From the NCBI RefSeq assembly GCF_003627795.1, contig NZ_CP032684.1, positions 1,837,001 to 1,901,000 of the forward strand: a DNA stretch of 64,000 bases, given 5' to 3'. A program made the position numbers and the translations under genes. This DNA is from Rhizobium sp. CCGE531 (GTDB lineage Bacteria > Pseudomonadota > Alphaproteobacteria > Rhizobiales > Rhizobiaceae). Below, one piece after another: positions 56,873 through 64,000 of the stretch. The stretch's first letter is position 1; each line of letters opens with the position of its first letter. Below the pieces are notes generated by a model. It did not search any database, had not been told where the DNA came from, and saw only the letters and a program-made list of their open reading frames with translations.

Positions 56873-58027
56873 TTATCGCTTATAGCCAGTGTCGAGATGG
56901 CGTTCCATGAAGCCTGAATAGCGCGACATGCCGAAGCAGAACAGCCAAAAAACGAATCCGGCGAAAACGAGACCCGTCACTGGAGTCACCGCGCTTGCCC
57001 AAGTCGCATCCGAGAAATTCTGGCGGACGATGCCGAGCAGGTCGAACATGCCAATGATCGCAACGAGCGACGTGTCCTTGAACATGCCGATATAGGTGTT
57101 GACGATGCCGGGAATGACCAGCTTGATCGCCTGCGGCAAAATGATCAGCCGCATCTTCTGCCAGTAGCCGAGGCCGAGCGAATCCGCACCCTCGAATTGG
57201 CCCTTCGGTATTGCCTGAAGACCGCCGCGGATGACTTCCGCCATATAGGCCGAGGTGAAGATCGAAAGGCCGACTACCGCACGCAGCAGCTTATCCACCG
57301 TCCAGCCTTGCGGCATGAAGAGCGGCAGCATGTAGCTGGCCATGAACAGCACCGTGATCAGCGGCACGCCGCGGATGATTTCGATGAACGCGACGCACAG
57401 CATGCGAAGGACGGGCAGTTTCGACCGACGTCCCAGCGCAAGCAGGATGCCGAACGGAAAGGAGACCGCGATTGCGACGAAGGCGATCACCAGCGTCACA
57501 AGCAGACCGCCCCATCTCTCCGTTTCCACGGTCTCGAGGCCGAGGCCGCCGTGGAGCAGGAAGAACGAGACCACCGGCAGCACGAAGAATGCCAGGATTG
57601 CATTCAATCCTTTCCTGGGAACTGACGGCATCAAGAGCGGCGCGAAGGCAATGATCGTCAGGATAATGACGAGTATCGGCCGCCAGCGCTCGTCCGGCGG
57701 ATAGAGGCCGAACATGAAGATGACGAATTTTGCGCGAACGAAGGCCCAGCAGGCGGCGTTCCAGCCGTCCGGCTGCGTTCCGCCCTGAACCGTGGTGGCA
57801 CAGAATGTGCGATCGGTTCCACTCCAGACTGCCTGTATGAACAGCCAATTGACCAGATGCGGGATCGCCCAGGCAAGCAGGGCAATGGCAAGAATAGTCA
57901 GAACGACGTCCTTCGGTGAGGCAAAGAGGTTCTTTCTGATCCAATGCCATGCGCCTTTTTCGCCGGCAGGTGCAGGTTGCTGCGACAAAAGGGTCTTGCT
58001 GACGAAGCTTTGATTTGGATTCGGCAT
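56873..58027 (-). CDS. aapM: General L-amino-acid ABC transporter, permease AapM
   Basis: 384 residues. Several hydrophobic segments; the permease core in the C-terminal half includes the EAA-type loop [20 protein letters not shown] followed by [19 protein letters not shown]. The N-terminal extension with a long periplasmic loop ([11 protein letters not shown]) is typical of AapM. It is an inner-membrane channel subunit and starts 1 base after the aapQ stop. Confidence 0.95.
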   Translation of the reverse strand: MPNPNQSFVSKTLLSQQPAPAGEKGAWHWIRKNLFASPKDVVLTILAIALLAWAIPHLVNWLFIQAVWSGTDRTFCATTVQGGTQPDGWNAACWAFVRAKFVIFMFGLYPPDERWRPILVIILTIIAFAPLLMPSVPRKGLNAILAFFVLPVVSFFLLHGGLGLETVETERWGGLLVTLVIAFVAIAVSFPFGILLALGRRSKLPVLRMLCVAFIEIIRGVPLITVLFMASYMLPLFMPQGWTVDKLLRAVVGLSIFTSAYMAEVIRGGLQAIPKGQFEGADSLGLGYWQKMRLIILPQAIKLVIPGIVNTYIGMFKDTSLVAIIGMFDLLGIVRQNFSDATWASAVTPVTGLVFAGFVFWLFCFGMSRYSGFMERHLDTGYKR

Positions 58028-58028
58028 C

Positions 58029-59222
58029 TTATCTCTCCACCAGAGCCATCTTGGCGTTGAACCAGTTCATGAACAGCGATGTTATGATGCTCAGGGCGAG
58101 ATAGATGACCATCCATATGATGACGACCTCGACAGCCCGGCCGGACTGGTTGAGGATCACGCCGCCGACGGCGACGAGATCGGCATAGCCGATGGCGATG
58201 GCGAGAGACGAGTTCTTGATGAGATTGAGATATTGGCTCGTCAGCGGTGGAATAATGATGCGCATTGCCTGTGGAATGACCACGAGTCTGTTGATGGCTG
58301 AAGCGCGAAGGCCAAGTGCACCTGCGGCTTCAGACTGGCCTTTTGGCACACCGCGGATGCCGGCGCGCACGATCTCGGCGATATAGGTTGCCGTGTAAAG
58401 AGACAAAGCTAGAAGGAGGGCGAGGAACTCCGGCCCCACGACCATCCCGCCCGTCAGGTTGAACTTGCCTGCAACGGGATAGTCGAACGAAAGCGGCATG
58501 CCCGTGACCAGGAAGACCAGCAGCGGCAGGCCGATCAATATCCCGAGCGACACCCAAATGGTGTGAAATTGCTGCCCGGTTGCCGCCTGACGCCTATGCG
58601 CCCGGCGCGCCACGAAAAATACGGCCGCTATGGCTATAAGAAACGCAACACCCACAGCCCACATTCCCTCGCCGAAGATCGGTCTCGGAAAGGCGAGGCC
58701 ACGATTGCTGAGATAGGTGGCGAACGGCAGATGCACGGCATCGCGCGCTTGTGGCAGCAGCACCAGAACGCCGCTGTACCAAAAGAAGATGACGAGCAGT
58801 GGCGGGATATTGCGGAAGAGCTCGACATAGGCTTGTGAAAGCTTCGCGATCAGCCAGTTGCCTGAAAGTCTGCCGATACCGATGATGAAGCCTACGATCG
58901 TCGCTGCGACGATACCGACCACTGAAATGAGAAGAGTATTGAGCAGGCCGACGAGCAGCGCTTGCGTATTGGTGGAATCACTCGAATAGGGGATCAGCGC
59001 CTGTCCCAGATTGAAGCCGGCGCGGCCTTCGAGGAAGTTGAAGCCGAAGGAGCGGTTCAAGGCGCGCAGATTGTCCATTGTATTCTCGATGATGAACCAG
59101 CAGATCAGCACGAGAATGACGATGGTAAGTACTTGATAGAACACACCCCTGACTTTGGGATCGTACAGCACCCTTGATATGGGTGAGCGCTCGCCTTCAG
59201 GCGAATTTGCAGTAATTGCCAT
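58029..59222 (-). CDS. aapQ: General L-amino-acid ABC transporter, permease AapQ
   Basis: 397 residues. Hydrophobic segments start at [47 protein letters not shown] and [19 protein letters not shown] are the permease motif. [20 protein letters not shown] and the long N-terminal half are Aap-specific. It pairs with AapM. It lies 95 bases after aapJ with a hairpin in the gap. Confidence 0.95.
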   Translation of the reverse strand: MAITANSPEGERSPISRVLYDPKVRGVFYQVLTIVILVLICWFIIENTMDNLRALNRSFGFNFLEGRAGFNLGQALIPYSSDSTNTQALLVGLLNTLLISVVGIVAATIVGFIIGIGRLSGNWLIAKLSQAYVELFRNIPPLLVIFFWYSGVLVLLPQARDAVHLPFATYLSNRGLAFPRPIFGEGMWAVGVAFLIAIAAVFFVARRAHRRQAATGQQFHTIWVSLGILIGLPLLVFLVTGMPLSFDYPVAGKFNLTGGMVVGPEFLALLLALSLYTATYIAEIVRAGIRGVPKGQSEAAGALGLRASAINRLVVIPQAMRIIIPPLTSQYLNLIKNSSLAIAIGYADLVAVGGVILNQSGRAVEVVIIWMVIYLALSIITSLFMNWFNAKMALVER

Positions 59223-59269
59223 GCAGAGTTTTTCCCCAATGTGCCCGTTTCAGGCTTGTTTTCTTGAGG

Positions 59270-59297
59270 GGAGAAAGGCGGATTGCCGCCTTTCTCC
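59270..59297 (-). other. Stable hairpin between aapJ and aapQ
   Basis: A 12-bp perfect stem (ggagaaaggcgg/ccgcctttctcc) with loop attg. In binding-protein transporters such a structure often protects the upstream binding-protein mRNA and lowers expression of the distal genes. No long T-run, so termination would be partial. Confidence 0.7.
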
Positions 59298-59317
59298 GAA
59301 AGTTGGCCTATTTCCGC

Positions 59318-60343
59318 TTAGCGGACCGGAGGCGCGTATTGGATGCCGCCCTTGCTCCACAGGGCATTGAGACCGCGAGAAATCTTCAGCGGGCTGCCTG
59401 CACCGATATTGCGATCAAAGAGTTCGCCGTAATTGCCGACGCCCTTGATGACGTTGTAAGCCCATTCATTGGTGAGGCCCAGGTCGGTACCGATCGTGGA
59501 ACCCTGCTCGGCGCCGAGGAAACGCTTGATATCAGGGTTTGCCGAACCCTTCATCTCGTCGACGTTCTTCTGCGTGATGCCGAACTCTTCGGCATTGACC
59601 AGCGCATAGGCGGTCCAGCTGACGATGTTGAACCACTGATCGTCACCCTGGCGAACAGCCGGGCCAAGCGGCTCCTTGGAGATGATTTCAGGCAGAACGA
59701 CGTTGTCGTCCGGATTCTTCAGCGTCAGGCGCAGCGCATAGAGGCCGGACTGGTCTGTCGTGTAGACGTCGCAACGGCCGGAGTCATATGCGGTGTTGAC
59801 TTCCTCGAGCTTGTCGAAGACCACCGGATTGTACTGCAGGTTGTTGGTCTTGAAGTAGTCGGCAAGATTGAGTTCCGTCGTCGTGCCGGATTGCACGCAG
59901 ACGGCTGCGCCGGAAAGTTCAAGCGCCGACTTCACGTTCAGCTCCTTGCGAACCATGAAGCCCTGGCCGTCATAATAGGTGACGGGGCGGAACTTGAGAC
60001 CGAGCGCGGTATCGCGGTTGATGGTCCAGGTGGTATTGCGAGAAAGCACGTCGATTTCGCCCGACTGCAGCGCGGTAAAGCGGTCCTTGGCGCTGAGAGG
60101 CGTGTACTTTACCTTCGTCGCATCTCCAAAGACAGCCGAAGCGACGGCCTTGCAGAAGTCGACGTCAAAACCGGCCCAGTTACCGGATGCGTCTGGTTGT
60201 GCGAAGCCAAGAAGGCCCGTATTCACGCCGCACTGGATGAAGCCCTTGGCCTTCACGTCGCTCAGCGTCGAAGCCGAGGCGCCGGAAACGGTGTAAGCCA
60301 ATGCTGCGGCTCCGAGAAACGCGGAGAGAGCAAACTTGTTCAT
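59318..60343 (-). CDS. aapJ: General L-amino-acid-binding periplasmic protein AapJ
   Basis: 341 residues with a signal peptide (MNKFALSAFLGAAALAYTVS, cut after the Ala-Ser-rich region near residue 24). AapJ motifs: GFIQCGVNTGLLGFAQPDAS, GFDVDFCKAVASAVFGD, RNTTWTINRDTALGL, FYDGQGFMV-like YYDGQGFMVRK and DQWFNIVSWTAYALVNAEE. It delivers amino acids to AapQMP. First gene of the operon; its promoter should lie in 60344-60715, shared with divergent metC. Confidence 0.96.
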   Translation of the reverse strand: MNKFALSAFLGAAALAYTVSGASASTLSDVKAKGFIQCGVNTGLLGFAQPDASGNWAGFDVDFCKAVASAVFGDATKVKYTPLSAKDRFTALQSGEIDVLSRNTTWTINRDTALGLKFRPVTYYDGQGFMVRKELNVKSALELSGAAVCVQSGTTTELNLADYFKTNNLQYNPVVFDKLEEVNTAYDSGRCDVYTTDQSGLYALRLTLKNPDDNVVLPEIISKEPLGPAVRQGDDQWFNIVSWTAYALVNAEEFGITQKNVDEMKGSANPDIKRFLGAEQGSTIGTDLGLTNEWAYNVIKGVGNYGELFDRNIGAGSPLKISRGLNALWSKGGIQYAPPVR

Positions 60344-60715
60344 CTTTCCCTACCTTTGTCTATTGTTTTATATTTAAAATTTATCGCTCCCGAAGCAGGT
60401 TCCTGGAGAACCACGTTCCCTCACTCTCCCGGTGCGAGTGGTCCTATCACAGTCGTAAATGGATTGGCGGTCAAGAGATTGACCCCAATATTGCGGATTT
60501 ATTCGGCATTTTCACTTTGCGCGGCCGAAAAATGTGCGCTTGGCGTCAAAATGGGCACCGCTTTGCCAAAAAACTGCACGGAGATGGGGTTTATCACGCT
60601 GTTTTTGTTATTTTAGCCTTCTAATAATATGCCGCCTCGGCAGGATCGGGGTTGACCCCACCGGACTTGCCCGCCACAAATCCGGTTTCCTACAGCGCCA
60701 AAGGCATATCCGGAC
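60344..60715. other. Divergent intergenic region aapJ-metC
   Basis: About 370 bases with no gene. It must hold both promoters. An A+T-rich segment (60360-60390) close to aapJ is a candidate -10 region. No riboswitch fold that I can support. Confidence 0.45.
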
Positions 60716-61906
60716 ATGAAAGACAAAGACACATTCCTGCAGAACGCCGGCATCAACACGCGTTTATCCCACATCGGCAATTCGCCCTTCGATTTCCACG
60801 GCTTCGTCAATCCGCCTGTCGTGCACGCCTCCACGGTGCTTTTCCCCAATGCGCGCGTCATGGAGACACACGACCAGAAATACACCTATGGCACGCGCGG
60901 CACGCCGACGACGGATGCGCTGTGCGAGGCGATCGATGCGCTGGAAGGGTCGGCTGGAACGATCCTCGTGCCGTCCGGGCTTGCGGCGGTCACCGTGCCG
61001 TTTCTCGCTTATTTGTCCGCCGGCGATCACGCCTTGATTGTTGATTCGGTCTATGGCCCGACACGCTTCTTCTGCGATACCATGCTGAAGCGCCTCGGCA
61101 TCGAGGTCGAGTACTACGATCCCATGATCGGAGCCGGCATCGAACAATTGATCAGGCCGAACACCAAGCTGGTTCACACCGAGGCGCCGGGTTCCAACAC
61201 TTTCGAGATGCAGGATATTCCGGTGATCTCGGCGGCTGCCCACCGGCATGGCTGCGTGGTGACCATGGACAATACCTGGGCGACGCCGCTCTATTTCAAG
61301 CCGCTCGATCACGGTGTCGACGTCTCCATTCATGCCGTCACGAAATATCCGGCCGGCCATTCCGATATTCTGATGGGAACCGTTTCCGCCAACGCGGCGC
61401 ACTGGAAGCAGTTGCTGGACGCGCACGGTCAGCTTGGCATCTGCGGCGCGCCTGACGACGCCTATCAGGTGCTGCGCGGATTGCGCACCATGGGCGTGCG
61501 CCTGGAGCGGCATCAGGAGAGCGCACTTGCGATTGCCGAGTGGCTCGAGGGCAGGGAAGAGGTCGCGCGCGTACTGCATCCGGCACTGCCGAGCTTCCCT
61601 GGACACGAATTGTGGAAACGCGACTTCAAGGGCGCAAGCGGGATCTTCTCTTTCGTGCTGGCGGTTGACGATGAGCGGAAATTCAAGGCGAAGGCGCATG
61701 CCTTCCTCGATGCCTTGCGCATTTTCGGTCTCGGCTATTCCTGGGGCGGTTTCGAAAGTCTTGCTCTGCAGGTCAATCTCAACGACCGTCGCGTCACCAA
61801 GGCTCCGACGGAAGGCCCGGTCATCCGTCTGCAGATCGGCCTGGAAGACGTCGCCGATATCAAGGCGGATATCGAAAAGGGTTTTGCCGCAGCCAAGGCG
61901 GCTTGA
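60716..61906 (+). CDS. metC: Cystathionine beta-lyase
   Basis: 396 residues. Cys/Met-metabolism PLP-enzyme motifs: NPPVVHASTVLFPNA, YTYGTRGTPTTDALCEAI, LVPSGLAAVTVPFLAY, DNTWATPLYFKPLDHGVD and the PLP lysine in SIHAVTKYPAGHSDILMG; the end contains SWGGFESLAL. It cleaves cystathionine to homocysteine, pyruvate and ammonia, linking to hom in methionine synthesis. Full length. Some homologues use other cysteine derivatives. Confidence 0.93.
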   Translation: MKDKDTFLQNAGINTRLSHIGNSPFDFHGFVNPPVVHASTVLFPNARVMETHDQKYTYGTRGTPTTDALCEAIDALEGSAGTILVPSGLAAVTVPFLAYLSAGDHALIVDSVYGPTRFFCDTMLKRLGIEVEYYDPMIGAGIEQLIRPNTKLVHTEAPGSNTFEMQDIPVISAAAHRHGCVVTMDNTWATPLYFKPLDHGVDVSIHAVTKYPAGHSDILMGTVSANAAHWKQLLDAHGQLGICGAPDDAYQVLRGLRTMGVRLERHQESALAIAEWLEGREEVARVLHPALPSFPGHELWKRDFKGASGIFSFVLAVDDERKFKAKAHAFLDALRIFGLGYSWGGFESLALQVNLNDRRVTKAPTEGPVIRLQIGLEDVADIKADIEKGFAAAKAA

Positions 61907-63070
61907 TCAGCCGATGGCGCGATAGCCGTAGATCCAGTCCATGTCCGCCGCGAGGCTTTGCGGTGGACGAAGCGACAGAACGAGGTCGCGCGCCATCCGG
62001 ATCGGCCCGCGTGCGTGATAGGCAAATTGATTGAAGGCGGCGCGTTGTCGCAAGCGGGCGATGCGCGGCGCTCGATGTTTCTCATAGAGATCGAACGCTT
62101 CAGGCAGTGGACGTGCCGCCAGCATGCCGGCGAGCTCGAAGGCGTCCTCGATCGCCATGGCCGCGCCTTGAGCCGCAAACGGCATCATCGCATGCGCGGC
62201 GTCACCGATGAGAATCACATCGCGCCGGTTATGCCATTTGCCGGCTTTCATCTCGTAAAGTGGCCAGAAGCTAGCCTGTTCCTGTCTTTCCAGCATGTGC
62301 AGGATCGCGTCATTCCAGCCGGAGAAGCCGCGCAGCATGCTCTCTCTCTGAGCTTTGCTGCCGGTGGCGTTCCAGTCATGGCTGGCGCTGCTGCCGGAAA
62401 CGATCGCGACCATATTGAATGCAGCATTTTCTCGGATCGGGTAGCAAACGAGATGGCTGGAGCGGCCGAGAAAGGCCGTGACGCTGGTGCGGTTCAGGAT
62501 CGCCGGCGCGGATGCTTCCGGAACCGTGAAGCGCCATGCGATATTTCCGGAAAAGAGCGGCGAGGGGGCACCGGGCACGAGGGAGCGTGTCTTCGACCAG
62601 ACACCATCGGCGCCAATGACGAGATCAAAGTCGCGGCCAACGATTCCATCCGGCATCGTTCGGTCTTCAAGATCGATGCGTCGGCCAAGATGCAGCGCGC
62701 ACAGCGCATTGGCGGCGACGGCATCGAGAAGCGCCTTTTGCAGCGTGGCGCGATGTGCCGTACCGTAAGGTGCTCCCCACCGTCGCCTCGCAAAATTCCC
62801 ACATGGGACGGATGCGATTTGCCGCAGCGAGGAGCCGGATACCAGCTGAACCTCCTCAGGCTCCAGCCAGACCGACCGAAACGCATCGAGCACGCCAAGC
62901 GTATCGAGGATGCGGGAGGCATTCGGCGAAATCTGCAGGCCGGCGCCGACTTCGGTCAGCGCTTCGGCCTGTTCGAAAATATCCGATTCTATGCCATGCC
63001 TCGCCAAAGCCAGCGCGGCCGTCAATCCAGCTATTCCGGCGCCGATGATGGCAGCTCTTTTGACCGGCAT
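61907..63070 (-). CDS. FAD-dependent monooxygenase (salicylate-hydroxylase-like)
   Basis: 387 residues. The FAD motif AAIIGAGIAGLTAALALARHG is at the N terminus, the DG motif is in LVIGADGVWSKTR, and the GD motif in VILIGDAAHAMMPFAAQGAA. This is the group A aromatic hydroxylase plan. Substrate is unknown; rhizobial genes of this type are often labelled salicylate hydroxylase without proof. It follows the zinc-finger gene by 28 bases and may be co-transcribed. Confidence 0.88.
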   Translation of the reverse strand: MPVKRAAIIGAGIAGLTAALALARHGIESDIFEQAEALTEVGAGLQISPNASRILDTLGVLDAFRSVWLEPEEVQLVSGSSLRQIASVPCGNFARRRWGAPYGTAHRATLQKALLDAVAANALCALHLGRRIDLEDRTMPDGIVGRDFDLVIGADGVWSKTRSLVPGAPSPLFSGNIAWRFTVPEASAPAILNRTSVTAFLGRSSHLVCYPIRENAAFNMVAIVSGSSASHDWNATGSKAQRESMLRGFSGWNDAILHMLERQEQASFWPLYEMKAGKWHNRRDVILIGDAAHAMMPFAAQGAAMAIEDAFELAGMLAARPLPEAFDLYEKHRAPRIARLRQRAAFNQFAYHARGPIRMARDLVLSLRPPQSLAADMDWIYGYRAIG

Positions 63071-63098
63071 CGATTATGTCCGATCGGAATCGACGGGA

Positions 63099-63344
63099 TT
63101 ACGCTGCCTTGAAGTGAAAGACGCAGCCGGCGGGATTGGTCTGATCCGCCTTCAGCGACGGATTATAGCGATACAGCGTCGAGCAGTAGGAGCAGACCTT
63201 CTCGTTCTCGTCGCCAAGATCGATGAAGATATGCGGATGATCGTAGGGAACCGAGGCGCCAGTGCACATGAATTCCTTCACGCCGATTTCGATGACGCGA
63301 TGTCCGCCGTCGTTCTGGAAATGGGGAATATTGTGGCCGGCCAT
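63099..63344 (-). CDS. CHCC zinc-finger protein (NDUFS6-like)
   Basis: 81 residues. GVKEFMCTGASVPYDHPHIF, then NEKVCSYCSTLYRYN near residue 53 give the Cys-His-Cys-Cys set of the NDUFS6-type zinc-finger family. Such proteins bind zinc and in alphaproteobacteria are thought to be related to an accessory subunit of complex I. Small, full length. Confidence 0.9.
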   Translation of the reverse strand: MAGHNIPHFQNDGGHRVIEIGVKEFMCTGASVPYDHPHIFIDLGDENEKVCSYCSTLYRYNPSLKADQTNPAGCVFHFKAA

Positions 63345-63518
63345 GATGATCTCCGAATGCGTCCTGCCGTAAGCGGCATGAATGTTGCGCCAGACTTGCT
63401 AGCCCCTCTTTATAATCCTTCTTCCTGCTTGTGTAGTGCGAAAGTCCGGCTTGATGCAGAGATTTTCGCACGCGCAGGGTTCATTTGATATCGCCGATAA
63501 AATATGGTCCGGCGCCAA

Positions 63519-63553
63519 CAGAACCCAGCTTGCCCAACAGAACCCAGCTTGCG
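63519..63553. repeat. Short tandem duplication before the hydrolase gene
   Basis: acagaacccagcttg occurs twice in a row with cca between (63519-63533 and 63537-63553). It is probably a local slippage product. Confidence 0.5.
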
Positions 63554-63564
63554 AAGACGAAGCC

Positions 63565-64000
63565 ATGAATTTGAATGCTCCCACGATGTCTAATTTTGTC
63601 CGAGACGGATTGAAGCTCGCCTTTTTCGATGAGGGCGATCCCGGCGGCGTGCCGGTGCTGCTCATTCACGGCTTTGCCTCGACGGCGATTGCGAACTGGG
63701 TCAACCCGGGCTGGCTCAAGACGCTTGGCGAGGCGGGCTACCGCATGATCGCCATCGACAATCGCGGCCACGGCTTGAGCGACAAGCTTTATGACGCCGA
63801 TGTCTACCACCCCTGGATCATGGCCGAGGATGCCGTCGCTCTCCTCGACCATCTCGGCATATCCGAGGCGCATGTGATGGGCTATTCCATGGGCGCGCGC
63901 GTTGCCACGTTCATGGCGATCGCACATCCCGATCGCGTCCGCTCGCTGGTGCTTGGCGGCCTTGGCATCGGCATGGTCGAGGGGGTCGGCGATTGGGATC
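63565..64000 (+). CDS. Alpha/beta hydrolase, N-terminal part (3' end outside window)
   Basis: ATG 63565 opens a frame with no stop before the window end (145 codons visible). LLIHGFASTAIANW supplies the oxyanion HG motif, MIAIDNRGHGLSDK follows, and GYSMGAR holds the nucleophile Ser. Fold and family are clear; the substrate is not. The catalytic Asp and His would lie beyond the window. Confidence 0.9.
   Translation, partial: MNLNAPTMSNFVRDGLKLAFFDEGDPGGVPVLLIHGFASTAIANWVNPGWLKTLGEAGYRMIAIDNRGHGLSDKLYDADVYHPWIMAEDAVALLDHLGISEAHVMGYSMGARVATFMAIAHPDRVRSLVLGGLGIGMVEGVGDWD

Noticed and set aside
59216..60616. 466-codon + strand frame opposite aapJ
   Set aside because: Antisense to a well-supported binding-protein gene; residue mix is that of a reverse reading.
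60764..63112. Long frames antisense to metC and the monooxygenase
   Set aside because: Both cover clear enzyme genes with catalytic motifs; typical G+C-rich shadows.

Overview
The window is chromosomal DNA of a Rhizobium-type alphaproteobacterium. The right third carries ordinary rhizobial core genes: radC-map-sfsA, phaC, alaC-hom-recJ, the aapJQMP general amino-acid transporter, metC, a double cold-shock protein, an NDUFS4-like and a CHCC zinc-finger complex I-type subunit, three tRNA-Glu genes, tRNA-Pro and tRNA-Arg, and a rhizobial palindromic intergenic repeat. The left two thirds are accessory DNA stacked at the 3' end of radC.

Layout. (1) 1-9.5 kb: end of a defence-like island. It holds the C-terminal part of an Eco57I/PglX-like DNA methyltransferase, an IS66 element with exact 8-bp duplications inside the remains of an Mrr-type endonuclease gene, a Gp37/Gp68 three-Cys protein with its TcmP partner, and an overlapping block of integrase, secreted nuclease, toxin and antitoxin. 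(2) 9.5-41.3 kb: a second island between two copies of a 12-bp core (9525-9536 and 41292-41303), each next to a closely related tyrosine integrase. Its cargo is an M15-like peptidase gene, an intact 11.3-kb gene for a 3773-residue beta-rich protein, an overlapping second giant gene (about 7.3 kb) broken by many frameshifts, a small membrane protein, a 634-residue anchored protein, and a Tat-exported cysteine-peptidase-like gene. That last gene is split by an IS66 element, which is itself split by a serine-recombinase element. (3) 41.3-64 kb: backbone. Insertion cut radC after its HNHP motif and gave it a 14-residue island-encoded tail.

How the genes may work together. The second island encodes two zinc- or cysteine-type peptidase folds and very large beta-rich proteins in one + strand cluster (10.4-33.6 kb). 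This looks like a surface or envelope system of unknown purpose. I recognise no sheath, tube, secretion ATPase or immunity gene, so no function is assigned. The giant protein recalls the DUF6603 class from memory only. Decay of the second giant gene and the nested insertion in the peptidase gene suggest the system is being lost in this strain, unless 23.4-28.4 kb is a local assembly problem.
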